Of a stretch of DNA of 64,000 nucleotides, positions 12,041-21,790 are shown one piece after another. The translations under genes were made by a program, and so were the position numbers. The DNA comes from Pictodentalium vernedei (lineage: Eukaryota > Mollusca > Scaphopoda > Dentaliida > Dentaliidae), in contig CM062289.1 in assembly GCA_031216915.1 (NCBI GenBank), positions 444,177,587 through 444,241,586 on the forward strand. Direction: 5' to 3'. Every line of letters starts with the position of its first letter. The stretch's first letter is position 1. Under the pieces are notes generated by a model that was not told the DNA's origin, searched no databases, and worked only from the letters and a program-made list of their open reading frames with translations.

Positions 12041-12445
12041 CAAATTTTGATGAGTTTTGTACCTCGTGTACATGTGGAACACATATTCAAACATACAGGC
12101 TTTTGTGGTGGTATCGCTGATGGAAGTACCTCCGTTGTGGTTTCCAGTAAAGTCTTGGCCGCCTAGACAACTAGGCACTACTACTAAGTCAAAACGTTTT
12201 CTGATAAATTATGAGGCAGCAAAAAATAAGTGCCAGCTGAATTGTCACTGCTTTTTAAAAATTCTTTCTGAATCGAAGATAAGAATCAAATGAACATTTT
12301 GTGAAAATCAAAGTTGAGTCTCATTGTTTTCCATGCAATAATCATTTGCACAATTGATTCTAATTCTCATTATGAATTTCAAGCCTAGCACACAAGATTC
12401 TAACAGTTTTTCACCTTGACGAAAGTTTGACTTGTTTTGTTTAGG

Positions 12446-12976
12446 GATGGGCAGTATTGAAATTTCAAGTTCTATATTGGTTTTGGTATTTTGAGGCAAG
12501 TACACAGCTGTTTCGGTTGGGTATTTCTGACTTTACTGAATTTCACACCAGGAAAATATGGAAAACGTTCTTGTATCATTCTACCACTGAGCCACAAATG
12601 CCCCTGTCAACGGGCTCAAAACATTGAATTTATTTTGCTAACACAATTTTTGGACTTGTTCTAAGCATGGCTTGACTTTTAAAGGCAGATTACAGGCTTT
12701 TACGAACTCAGAGTAAGTGCCCATAACATCGCATCCTTACTTAGAGGGTTCTGCTATCCACCTGGGCAGTGACCGTCTTAACAGGCCATCTACAGGGAAC
12801 TCAGGGCAGTAGCCCAAGCTCTGAAGGGTTAACAAAACTGAAAAGAAAATCAGGCACTTCTCTCATGAAAATGACCACTTCCAACTTTCAAGCCTCAATA
12901 AGGCCTTTGTAAATAGTGAATGTAGGAAAATGCAGAAGGTTTCAATATTCAATGATTGGTTTGGATTTTTAGTATC

Positions 12977-12978
<2 letters not shown>
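12446..12978 (+). mobile_element. hAT-like element of the GATGGGCAGTATT family, 3'-truncated
   Basis: It starts TAGGGATGGGCAGTATTG and collinearly matches 48437-49346 and 42149-43164 (CTTGTATCATTCTACCACTG, AAATCAGNCACTTC, GAAAATGACCACTT). The right terminus is lost where the sequence runs into a C22/A13 tract. Confidence 0.65.
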
Positions 12979-13007
<29 letters not shown>

Positions 13008-13010
13008 AAA
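12976..13010 (+). repeat. Poly-C/poly-A tract (C22 A13)
   Basis: Twenty-two C are followed directly by thirteen A, 69 bp past the SMUG1 exon 2 donor in gene orientation (so G-rich in the pre-mRNA). Length is probably unstable and sequencing-sensitive. Confidence 0.9.
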
Positions 13011-13079
13011 GTTTGTTGAAAGGGTAAATGGAATGAAGTTTGATTATTACAAATGTATTATTCAATCAAAATTGATTAC

Positions 13080-13199
13080 CTCACTCCTTCCACACTGTAA
13101 TCCAAGAATAGGTCGTTTAGGACATTCAAGGAATGGTTTACTGACATTCCCTTCAATTTCCATCCAATCTCTCACAAAGTTTACTTCTCCAAAAGGCAC
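13080..13199 (-). CDS. SMUG1: SMUG1 second coding exon
   Basis: This 120-nt, 40-codon, phase-0 exon encodes residues 560-599, starting [12 protein letters not shown] and ending with LGLQCGRSE. The segment follows the catalytic Asn motif and includes the conserved PKRPILGL block. The acceptor TTATTTTACAG ends at 13200 and the donor GAG|GTAATC starts at 13079. Joining to the flanking exons restores the family order without gaps. The intron upstream (13200-31644) is about 18.4 kb and full of mobile elements. A minisatellite lies about 240 bp upstream of the acceptor, and a C22/A13 homopolymer run about 70 bp past the donor. Confidence 0.95.
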
Positions 13200-13441
13200 C
13201 TGTAAAATAAAAGGATAGCAGTCAAGATAATAAAATTTCTCTTGGTAATTATGTGTATAAAACACATTAATATGAAGAAAATAGTGTATACTTTCCCAAA
13301 ACACTTGTCTTGAACATGCGCAGTGACAATTTCAGCGCGTGCCCCTAACTAGAGCTGGGCATTCTTTGTTTTTTCCTGTCGGTTCCAGTTTTTGCGGCAA
13401 ACCAGAAAACTGAAGCACAATACCCAGCAACAAATGGCATT

Positions 13442-13804
13442 ATGGTGATTAAACTATCATACTGTCAGTTAACTGGACTAGTGACCACTATGGTGATTAA
13501 ACTATCATACTGTCAGTTAACTGGACTAGTGATTAAACTATCATACTGTCAGTTAACTGGACTAGTGATCACTATGGTGAATAAACTATCATACTGTCAG
13601 TTAACTGGACTAGTGACCACTATGGTGATTAAACTATCATACTGTCAGTTAACTGGACTAGTGATTAAACTATCATACTGTCAGTTAACTGGACTAGTGA
13701 CCACTATGGTGAATAAACTATCATACTGTCAGTTAACTGGACCAATGACCATTATGGTGATTAAACTATCATACTGTCAGTTAACTGGACTAGTGACCAC
13801 TATG
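13442..13804 (+). repeat. Minisatellite with two alternating unit lengths
   Basis: Eight copies of ACTATCATACTGTCAGTTAA plus CTGGACTAGTGA are spaced by about 34 or 52 bp, depending on whether a CCACTATGGTGA spacer is present. Because the units happen to preserve frame, a 158-aa ORF runs through; it is repeat translation, not a gene. Confidence 0.92.
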
Positions 13805-14004
13805 AACTCTCGTCACTTAGACTATCTGGCAAAGTGGCAAATACATCATTTTGTCAGTGTCAGATTTTCTCCCTTGTTGACTTGTCCACTGGCCGAAACG
13901 ATACGGGAGAAAATGTGACAATGAGAACACAACAAAGATCAGATGAACTTTATTCATTTGTTCCTCTGATTTCTGTTGGGCTTTTTTTTTTTACTGAATA
14001 GACA

Positions 14005-14216
14005 TAGCTCATCCAATAGAACCCCTACATAGCTCATCCTCTAGAACCCCTACATAGCTCATCCTCTAGAACCCCAGCTCATCCTCTAGAACCCCTACAT
14101 AGCTCATCCTCTGGAACCCCAGCTCATCCTCTAGAACCCCTACATAGCTCATCCTCCAGAACCCCTACATAGCTCATCCTCTAGAACCCCTACATAGCTC
14201 ATCCTCTAGAACCCCT
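14005..14216 (+). repeat. Minisatellite, 26-bp unit
   Basis: Units of CATAGCTCATCCTCTAGAAC plus CCCTA repeat about nine times, with some copies shortened by loss of the CTACAT part. It lies 200 bp from the other minisatellite in SMUG1 intron 1. Confidence 0.9.
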
Positions 14217-14219
14217 AAG

Positions 14220-16440
14220 AATGATCAAAGGGAAGTTAACCCAAATGCAGTGAAGATACAGACAGCGCTTTTGTTGGGAGTGGTGTCTTACAAATTATTG
14301 CATATTTTTTTCATGCTGAGGAGCCAGAAGTATTATTTACTATTGGTTGTTAACACACAAAAAATCAAAGCCTGCAAAGAAGCAAGACTCATCTGCAAAG
14401 ATGTTTCCAGAGGGTGAATTTGGTTATGCTCATCACTATATTTACTACCTGCGAGCCAGATCTGAATCAAGGTCTCAGGCCTAAACAGAAAGAGGTACCC
14501 AGAGGATAAAATGGGGGGGGTTGTTATTCTAGCCCACTGTATGGGATAGCATCAGAAAAATTCACCCTTTCTGCACCTCATTCTACAAATGACATATTGG
14601 TTATTTCTCGTCTTGTCGAAAATGATGTTTTTACTGAATCTGAAAAATAAAAACCTTCCAGTTCTACCCCATACAGTACGCCTTTAAGAAGTAAATGTTT
14701 TTTGGTGTCCTATTTTTTATATGCCATTTGTTGACAGAAATGAAGCACTTCTCAGGCTGTTCTATAAGTTTCATTGTACGAGCATGGACTTCAGAATTTT
14801 CAGCTGACGAAAGATTCTGCTGGTGGGCATTTACCATTCTCTTCCTCAAATCCGATGAGCCATAGAATGCGAGGGTGATCGCTTACCTAACAACTAGGGG
14901 CTAGGCAAATTAAATATTGGTGGCCCCCATTTCTTAGGAGCCAATAAAAGGACCATTCAGCAACTACATATACAGGCCTGCACATCATTTTGGTAATCTC
15001 TGTATCAAATATATTAAATATTATTTTAATTTCAGGTTCAAGTCGAAAATCTTCGCTGAAGAGAACCGCAGAGTGATGACACAAGAGTGATGTAAAACAC
15101 TGTACAACAAAGAAAATGTGTGTATAAATGACACATTTGTATTTGATCTTAATTCATCCAACATTCTACTAACTTTTCATATTAAAACAATGTACTTTTA
15201 TTTCTTCTTGTTATTTATTAATCCTAATTTGTCTAACATGAGCTGAGCACTGCACATAAACATTGTTTATTCAAAGGCATTTGTGGTCACTTTCAGAATC
15301 TGTACCTTAGCCCTGATTGTTTTATACCTGAGCTGCCCATGTTCGAGGATTCTCAAACCAGCCAATTAATCATGGTGAAACAAAACTTGTCTTAGTAATC
15401 ATGCACCGTGCCACTTCCCAGTGGGTTCTCCACAGGGAGAATGAACGTACTTCAATATTGAACATCAAGCAAATATGCTGTCTCTCATATAGTGTTGAAA
15501 TTAGTAGACTAGTCGTTGTTGATGCTGATAGAGCCCAATGCAGACTCTGGATTTCCATGAACAAATTGGAACATGTAATATTTCCTATAAAAATATTACG
15601 TTACAAAATTCTGATGCAAGGTCTACCGAGGAAGCATTCCTATAAAAATATTACAACGTAACAAAATTCTGATGCAAGGTCTACTGAGGAAGCATTAAAA
15701 CGATTGTCAGTTGATTTGTTCAGACAGTGAAATCAGCAACACTAAGAATGAGATAACACTTCGAGATCAGAGTAGATGTGAAAGTTAACTGTGTTAAGTC
15801 TGCTCCTTTGAACTCTCCAACAGTTTTCGCACTGCACAAGTCTGAAGACTGTTCACAGCATAGTTATTTGGACTTGTCTCCTTTCAATAAAATTTCTGTT
15901 ACAGAGAGATTCCAATGCCATTTAATTTATTTCTTATAATCCAGCATCAGTGGTGCACAAATGGAGAAAAATATTCAAATGCAGAGGTATTGTATGCAAA
16001 TCTTTGTTGCAAGAAGTGGGGTGCCAACTAGACTTCGACTCGTGGGTGTCAACTAATCAACCCTAGATTGGGTATCACCTAATCAACTCTAGAATCCCAG
16101 AGTCGTTTACATCACTACTCTCATCATACTTTCATTACCATTATTTCAAAAGCAGACCAAGATTTTTGACTGGATGGTGACTGGGTCACAATGTGGTAAA
16201 AATTCTGTTTGCTTTTCTACCTGAAAAGCTGAAATCCCCCCCCCCTCCCCCTTATGCAAGATATGCATGTCCCATGTGAGAAGGTCATGTGAAATAGAAT
16301 ACCCACGTGACCAGATTATTAGCATATTTAATGAGTGCAGGACTATTCAATTATTGCATGTTCTTCCTGTAAACAAACAACATGGTGTAAAGTTTTGGAA
16401 ATATTAGCAGATGAACGTTTGTCGAAGAAAACAGAAAAAT
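14220..16440. other. Mostly unique-looking intron sequence; one 60-bp duplication
   Basis: No gene recognised. At 15583-15697 a segment with CCTATAAAAATATTAC and TCTGATGCAAGGTCTAC is tandemly duplicated. A C-rich run lies at 16236-16251. Short ORFs at 15370-15661 on both strands have no recognisable homology. Confidence 0.45.
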
Positions 16441-16506
16441 AAACAAGAGGCCTCAGGGGGCCTGAGTGCGCTCACCTGACATGGTAGCCTAAATATCAAC
16501 CCAGAG

Positions 16507-16861
16507 GGGAGCACGGTGGCTCAGTAGGTAGAGGTGCAGGCTGCAAGCCGAGAGGTCCTCGGTTCGAATCCCACCTGCGGCAACCGCGTTGTGTCCTTGC
16601 GCAAGACACCTCATCTCCATTGCCCGCGTGGGGGCACGATGACGCCGTGTACTATGGCGTACTGCACGTCGATGGTGCGCATGTCTCCAACCAATCTAAC
16701 GTGAGTTACGATGTCGGGGAGTTGGCAGCTGCTCATCGTTGCTCGGTGGTTCTCTCCGGGTACTCCGGCTTCCTCCACCCGTAAAACTGTCACGGTCATG
16801 ATTAGCCATTGTGCATAAATATGTGACCTTAAACATCAATAAATAAATGAATAAATAAATA
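16507..16861 (+). mobile_element. Full-length tRNA-headed SINE
   Basis: The tRNA-like head has A box TGGCTCAGTAGG (16517-16528) and B box GGTTCGAATCCC (16561-16572). Then come the shared body (GTGTCCTTGCGCAAGACACC, GGGGGCACGATGACGCCG) and an AATAAATAAATAA tail. The 12-bp TSDs are ATCAACCCAGAG and ATCAATCCAGAG, one mismatch apart. It interrupts the first family A monomer, so it arrived after that element. Such SINEs are transcribed by Pol III and mobilised by LINEs. Confidence 0.92.
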
Positions 16862-17379
16862 ATCAATCCAGAGAATTGATTTCAACAAGTTGCATCTGCT
16901 CCTCCTAAGAAAAGCTTCTTCCAAATATCCAGATTCTGACCAGTGGATCTAAAAAAAAAAGATTTTTAAAGAAAATTCCTCATATTGAACTAAGTTATAA
17001 TTCGGGCTCCCCCAGGGAGCCCATATATGAACCCAGTGACTTGGCTTTAACAAACTTGAATCTCATCCCCCTAAGGATGCTGCTCACCAATTATCAAAAC
17101 ATTCCGACTGCTGGATCGGAAGAAGATTTTTAAAGAAAATTCCTCATTTCCAACTAAGTTGTCATTCGGGCTCCCATAGTGAGCCCAAATATGAACCAAG
17201 GGACTTGGCTTGAACAAACTTTAATCTCAGCCCCCTTAGGTTGCTGCATGCCAAATATCAAAACATTCCGACTGCTGAATCTGAAGATTTTTAATGAAAA
17301 ATTCCTCATATTGACGAAGTTATAATTCGGGCTACAGGGAGCCCAAATATGGACCCAGGGACTTGGCTTGGACTTGAAT

Positions 17380-17401
17380 CCCCCCCCCCCCCCCCCCCCC
17401 C
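17380..17401 (+). repeat. Poly-C tract (C22) in family A monomer
   Basis: It replaces the short CACCCCCCTAAGGATGCT run seen at the same place in neighbouring monomers. It makes the minus-strand SMUG1 pre-mRNA G22 here. Confidence 0.88.
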
Positions 17402-18649
17402 AGGATGCTACACACCACACATCAAAATATTCCGACTGCTGGATCTGAAGAAGAAGGTTTTTAAGAAAATTCCTCATTTCAAACTAAGTTACAATTCAAG
17501 CTCCCATGGTGAGCCCAAATATGGACCTAGGGACATGGCTTGAACAAACTTGAATCTCACCCTCCTAAGGATGCTGGATACCAAATATCAAAACTTTCCG
17601 ACTGCTGGATCTGAAGAAGAAGATTTTTAAAGAAAATTCCTCATTTTGAACTAAGTTATCATTCGGGCTCCCACAGCGAGCCCAAATATGGATCAAGGAC
17701 ATGGCTTGAACAAACTTGAATCTCACCCCCCGAAGGATGCGGCATACCAAATATCAAAACATTCCAACTGCTGGATCTGAAGAAGATTTTTAAAGAAAAT
17801 TCCTCATTTTGAACTAAGTTATAATTTGGGCGCCCACAGTGAGCCCAAATATGAACCCAAGGACTTAGCTTGAACAAAATTGAATCTCACCCCCTAAGCA
17901 TGGTGCATACCCAATATCGAAAGATTCTGCCTGCTGGATCTTGAGAAGAAGATTTTCAAAGAAATTTGCCTGAAATGCGATAAGTTCAAGTTTGGGCTCC
18001 TATACTGGTGAGCCCAAATATAAACTCAGGGGGCCGATTTGAACAAACTTGAATCAGATTCTGCCTGCTGGATCTGGAGAAGAAGATTTTTTAAAGAAAT
18101 TTGCCTGAAATGCACTAAGTTTGAATTCGGGCTTCTATAGTGAGCCCAAATATGAATCCAGGGGGCCGATTTGAACAAACTTGAATCAGATCCACCCCAC
18201 AATGTTGCATACCAAATATCAAAAGTTTCTGCCTGCTAGATCTGGAGAAGAAGATTTTTAAAGAAATTTGCCTGAAATGCACTAAGTTCCAATTCTAGCT
18301 TCTATAGTGAGCCCAAATATGAATCCAGGGGGCCGATTTGAACAAACTTGAATCAGGTTTAAAGAAATTTGCCTGAAATGCACTAAGTTCCAATTCTAGC
18401 TTCTATAGTGAGCCCAAATATGAATCCAGGGGGCCGATTTGAACAAACTTGAATCAGATCCACCCCACAATGTTGCATACCAAATATCTAAAGGTTCTGC
18501 CTGCTGGAGCTGGAGAAGATTTTTTCAAGAAATTTGCCTGAAATGCACTAAGTTTGAAAAGGAGAAAAAGGCTCAAACACGACCTTCGCGCAGGACGGCG
18601 GACGACTAGTGATAAGAAAAGCTCACCCTGACTTTCAGTCAGGAGAGCT

Positions 18650-19237
18650 AAAAACACAGACCGCAAAACCAAAGGACACTTTACTCTTTTATATAAATTT
18701 GAGGGTGAATGCCATTATGAGTGGAATGAGTTGCACGAAATTCCCGTCGAAAAGTTATGCGAATCATCGGAATGTGTCAATGTTCATTTAGCTACAAACA
18801 TTTAACCCCTATCTTGCCGGCGTTGGGAATCAATTTCGTGGTATATACCTGTAATAGATACAGAACTTTTGTGCGCTCTTTCCGAAAAGCAAATCAGTTT
18901 TTTTTCAGAAATGGACAACAAAATTGTTCGATATAGCAGCACTTGCCCCTGAATTACTTCTAATGACCTCACAGTGTTTTGATGGGGGGAGAAAAATTAT
19001 CCCTGATGGCGGTGGGTCAGGACAAGATATTTGATCCAGACACTCTGCAAGTGAGATTTCCCCATCTCTCACCCACCGCCTTCAGGGATAATAAACTCAC
19101 CTGTTGAAAAAGAAAGGCAAGAACATTTCTTATTTATTAGATAGGATTTTCTTTCCTAGATTTGCACTGTATTGAGCTCGGCTGAAAAAACTCTTCTTGA
19201 TATGATGCCAGTATGAACCAAGCCACAGTTGTTCCCT
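18650..19237. other. No gene; one foldback
   Basis: An inverted repeat lies at 18996-19092, with arms ATTATCCCTGATGGCGGTGG and the mirror CCACCGCCTTCAGGGATAAT around a loop of about 55 nt. Nothing else is recognised. Confidence 0.5.
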
Positions 19238-19544
19238 ACAGTTAAAACTAGAAGTCCTGTCACGAATAGTGCACTTATCTAGGCTTATTTGTGCATTGGA
19301 ATTGCACGCAATTGCCATATTGAATGGCACGGCAGGTTCTCCTGGTTACTCATTGCAAACACAGGCAATGTTTCTGCCAATGGACCTCCGGGTTACCCGG
19401 AGGTCCATTGGCTGAAACATTGCTTGTGCACAGGCCATATGTAAAGAATTTGATAGCTCTACTTGGGTCATAACACGTACATTAACGCGCATATCAGCTT
19501 GCTATTTGTGCACATTTCATGACAGGACTTCTAGTTTTAACTGT
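19238..19544. mobile_element. Mariner-like palindromic MITE, copy 1
   Basis: Perfect 25-bp inverted termini begin ACAGTTAAAACTAGAAGTCC, preceded by T, so TACAGT-type ends as in Tc1/mariner. The centre (about 19366-19426) is a hairpin with arms GCCAATGGACCTCCGGGT. A second copy is at 41527-41840. Confidence 0.75.
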
Positions 19545-19707
19545 GTATGCATTAGTAAGCACAGCCATTTTGTTTACAATTACAGTGCATTTGTTCACCG
19601 TTATTCATTGAAAACAATCAATCAGTAAAACTGGCATTACCAGGAAAAATTTTTGTATGGTGAGGAATTAATGACCATACAAAGTAAAGATGGATGAAGG
19701 GAAGAAA

Positions 19708-21277
19708 AACTAGAGGCTCGAAAGAGCCTGTAATCTCTAACCTGGAACTACACATAAAAATGATTTCCCATAGGCTTTCCATGGTGACTATGAGCTGCAA
19801 TTGTGGCCATATTTGCAACATTACATGAGGACCATGGGTAGAAGGTGTCCCAGTCCTCAATGATGTGAAGTTTCAAAACATTTGACTTTGTAATCAGAGG
19901 GAAAGATTTTTGCAAACTCCATCAGTCAGAATCGAAGAATGTCTCTGGTGGCCATATTTTCCAACCAATGGGAACAAAAAGAGGATTATTTGTAGATGGC
20001 CTCCTATAGACCATTCCTGCAAAGTTTGGTTCATGTCGGCTCGGTAGTTTCAGAGAAGAAGATGCAAATGTGATTTCCCATAGAAACTATAAGCCGCAAT
20101 TGTGGCCATGGTTGCAACACAATCAACATTAAATGAGGAACGTTGGTAGAGGGTGTCCCAGTCACCAACCATACAAAGTTTCAAAACATTTGGCCCTGTG
20201 TTTTCAGAGAAGATTTATCAAAATCCACCAATCGGAATCAAAAACTGCTTCTGGCAGCCATGTGTTTTCAATGCACGGTAACAAAAAATGAGGAGCATTT
20301 GCAGAAGACCTCCCATAGACTATCCCTGTCAGGTTTGGTTCACGTCGGCTCAGAAGTTCCAGAGAAGGAAATGAAAATGTGATTTCCCAGAGGGTTTCTA
20401 TAGTAACTATAAGCCGCAATTTTGGCCATGTTTACAACCCAATCAACATTAAATGAGGATCGTTGGAGGGGGGGGGGGGGGGGCAACCATGTTGGCCCTG
20501 TGGTTTCAGAGGAGAAAAGGATCGTTTGAAGAGGACCTCCCATAGACTATCCCTGCCAGGTTTGTTTTCACGTCGGCTCAGTAGTTCCAGGGATGAAAAT
20601 GTGATTTCCCATAAGGTTTCTATAGTAACTAAGCCGCAGCTGTGGCCACGTTTACAACCCGATCAACATTAAACAATGATCGTTTGTTGAGGGGTCCCAG
20701 TCATCATTTATGTGAAGTATCAAAATATTTGGCCTGGCCGTTTCAGAGGAGAAGATTTTTGAAAATCCATCAATCAGAATCAAAGAATGCCTCTGGCGGC
20801 CATGTTTTTAAACCCACGGGAACAAAATGAGGATCGTTTGTAGAGGACCTCCCATAGACCATCCGTGCCAAGATTGGTTCACGTCGGCTCAGTATTTCCA
20901 AACAAGAAAATGTGATTTCCCACAGGGTTTCTATAGTAACTGTAAGCCGCAATTGTGGCCATGTTTGTAACCTGATCAACATTAAATGAGGATCGTTGGT
21001 AGAGGGGGGTCCCAGTCATCATTTATGTGAAGTTTCCAAACATTTGGCTGGCAGTTTCAGAGGAGATTTTTGAAAATCCACCAACCAGAATCAAAGAATG
21101 CCTCTGAAAGTCGTGTATTTCATCTGACGGGAACAAAATGAGGATCGTTTATAGAGGACCTCCCATAGACTATTCCTGCCAAGTTTGGTTCACATCGGCT
21201 CAGCGGTTACAGAGAAGATGATGAAAATGTGAAAAGTGATGAGAAAAGCTCACATCGCCTTTAAGGCCAGGTGAGCT
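19708..21277 (+). mobile_element. Array element, family B, copy 1
   Basis: The left hairpin is AACTAGAGGCTCGAAAGAGCC, then TGTAATCTCTAACCTGGAAC; the right hairpin is AAGGCCAGGTGAGCT, then AAAA. Monomers of about 300 bp repeat GAGGATCGTTGGTAGAGG, ACATTTGGCCTGGCAGTTTC, AATCAGAATCAAAGAATGCC, TAGAGGACCTCCCATAGACC and TTCTATAGTAACTATAAGCC. The architecture equals family A but the sequence differs. Confidence 0.78.
20468..20483 (+). repeat. Poly-G tract (G16) inside family B monomer
   Basis: It sits where other monomers read GGTAGAGGGGGTCCCAG, so it is an expansion of a short G run already present in the repeat unit. Confidence 0.85.
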
Positions 21278-21626
21278 AAAAAGGAAGAGTTGTGAAAAGA
21301 ATCATCGCAAACTAAGGGAGTCGTAACTGGAGATTCATCAAAGTGAGATAAGAGATTGTTCAACTACGCGAACGTCCCGTCTTCCCTACTAGCAAAGCCG
21401 AGACGTTCTGATAGCTGAACTAGGAGATGAAGAAACTTTAAACTTTGTGAAGAGAATGAGAAACAATAACGCTGTCAAAAAACTATCGGATCTGAGAACA
21501 TTTTGTAATTGAAATATTTCATATATTTGATTTGGTTTAACTGGTCGAGAGTTATTTTTGATCATTAAAATTTGTTCATGTGTCTTTGCCTTGTTACAAT
21601 TTATGGGAGTGTGTCAATAGGCACCC
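21278..21626. repeat. Left part of a diverged direct repeat pair
   Basis: Segment 21385-21515 (AAGCCGAGACGTTCTGATAG, GATCTGAGAACATTTTGTAA) recurs in the same order and strand at 24403-24530, on the far side of the family A compound. No gene is seen. Confidence 0.5.
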
Positions 21627-21682
21627 TTGAGTGCAACAAGGCTTTGCAATGCTTTAGCATTGCGAAGCCTTGTTGCACTCAA
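21627..21682. repeat. Near-perfect hairpin with 26-bp arms
   Basis: TTGAGTGCAACAAGGCTTTG and its mirror CAAGCC-type arm CGAAGCCTTGTTGCACTCAA are separated by a 4-nt TTTA loop after GCAATGC. It leads copy 2 of the repeat also found at 11776. Confidence 0.85.
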
Positions 21683-21790
21683 AATACACTACCACCCATG
21701 CTATTCTGTACACGTGGAGACCTAATACATATATCAAACTAAGGTCCAAGGACATCAACTTTTGATGGCAAAGAAATAATTACAAAAATA

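Larger units (their letters stand above)
16442..18649 (+). mobile_element. Array element, family A, copy 2, carrying a SINE
   Basis: Left end AACAAGAGGCC with a CTCAGGGGGCCTGAG hairpin; right end a stem of AGCTCACCCTGACT and AGTCAGGAGAGCT, then AAAA. About ten monomers of 150-175 bp each carry GAGCCCAAATATGAACCCAG, CTTGAACAAACTTGAATC, a CCCCCCTAAGGATG phrase, CCAAATATCAAAACATTC and GCTGGATCTGAAGAAG. The last monomers change to a GGGGGCCGATTTGAAC subtype. A SINE sits at 16507-16861. Confidence 0.8.

Noticed and set aside
13062-13079. Extension of SMUG1 exon 2 through the minus ORF to INFD
   Set aside because: The GTAATC donor and the family sequence SE-VSG show that splicing occurs before this tail.
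13442-13918. 158-aa ORF on the plus strand
   Set aside because: It is the translation of a minisatellite whose units happen to keep frame; no start context, domain or splice support.
14005-14216. A CRISPR-like array
   Set aside because: Repeats are contiguous with no unique spacers and the host is an animal genome; it is a minisatellite.
16507-16580. A tRNA gene
   Set aside because: It has A and B boxes but no proper acceptor-stem pairing after the B box; it is the head of a SINE.
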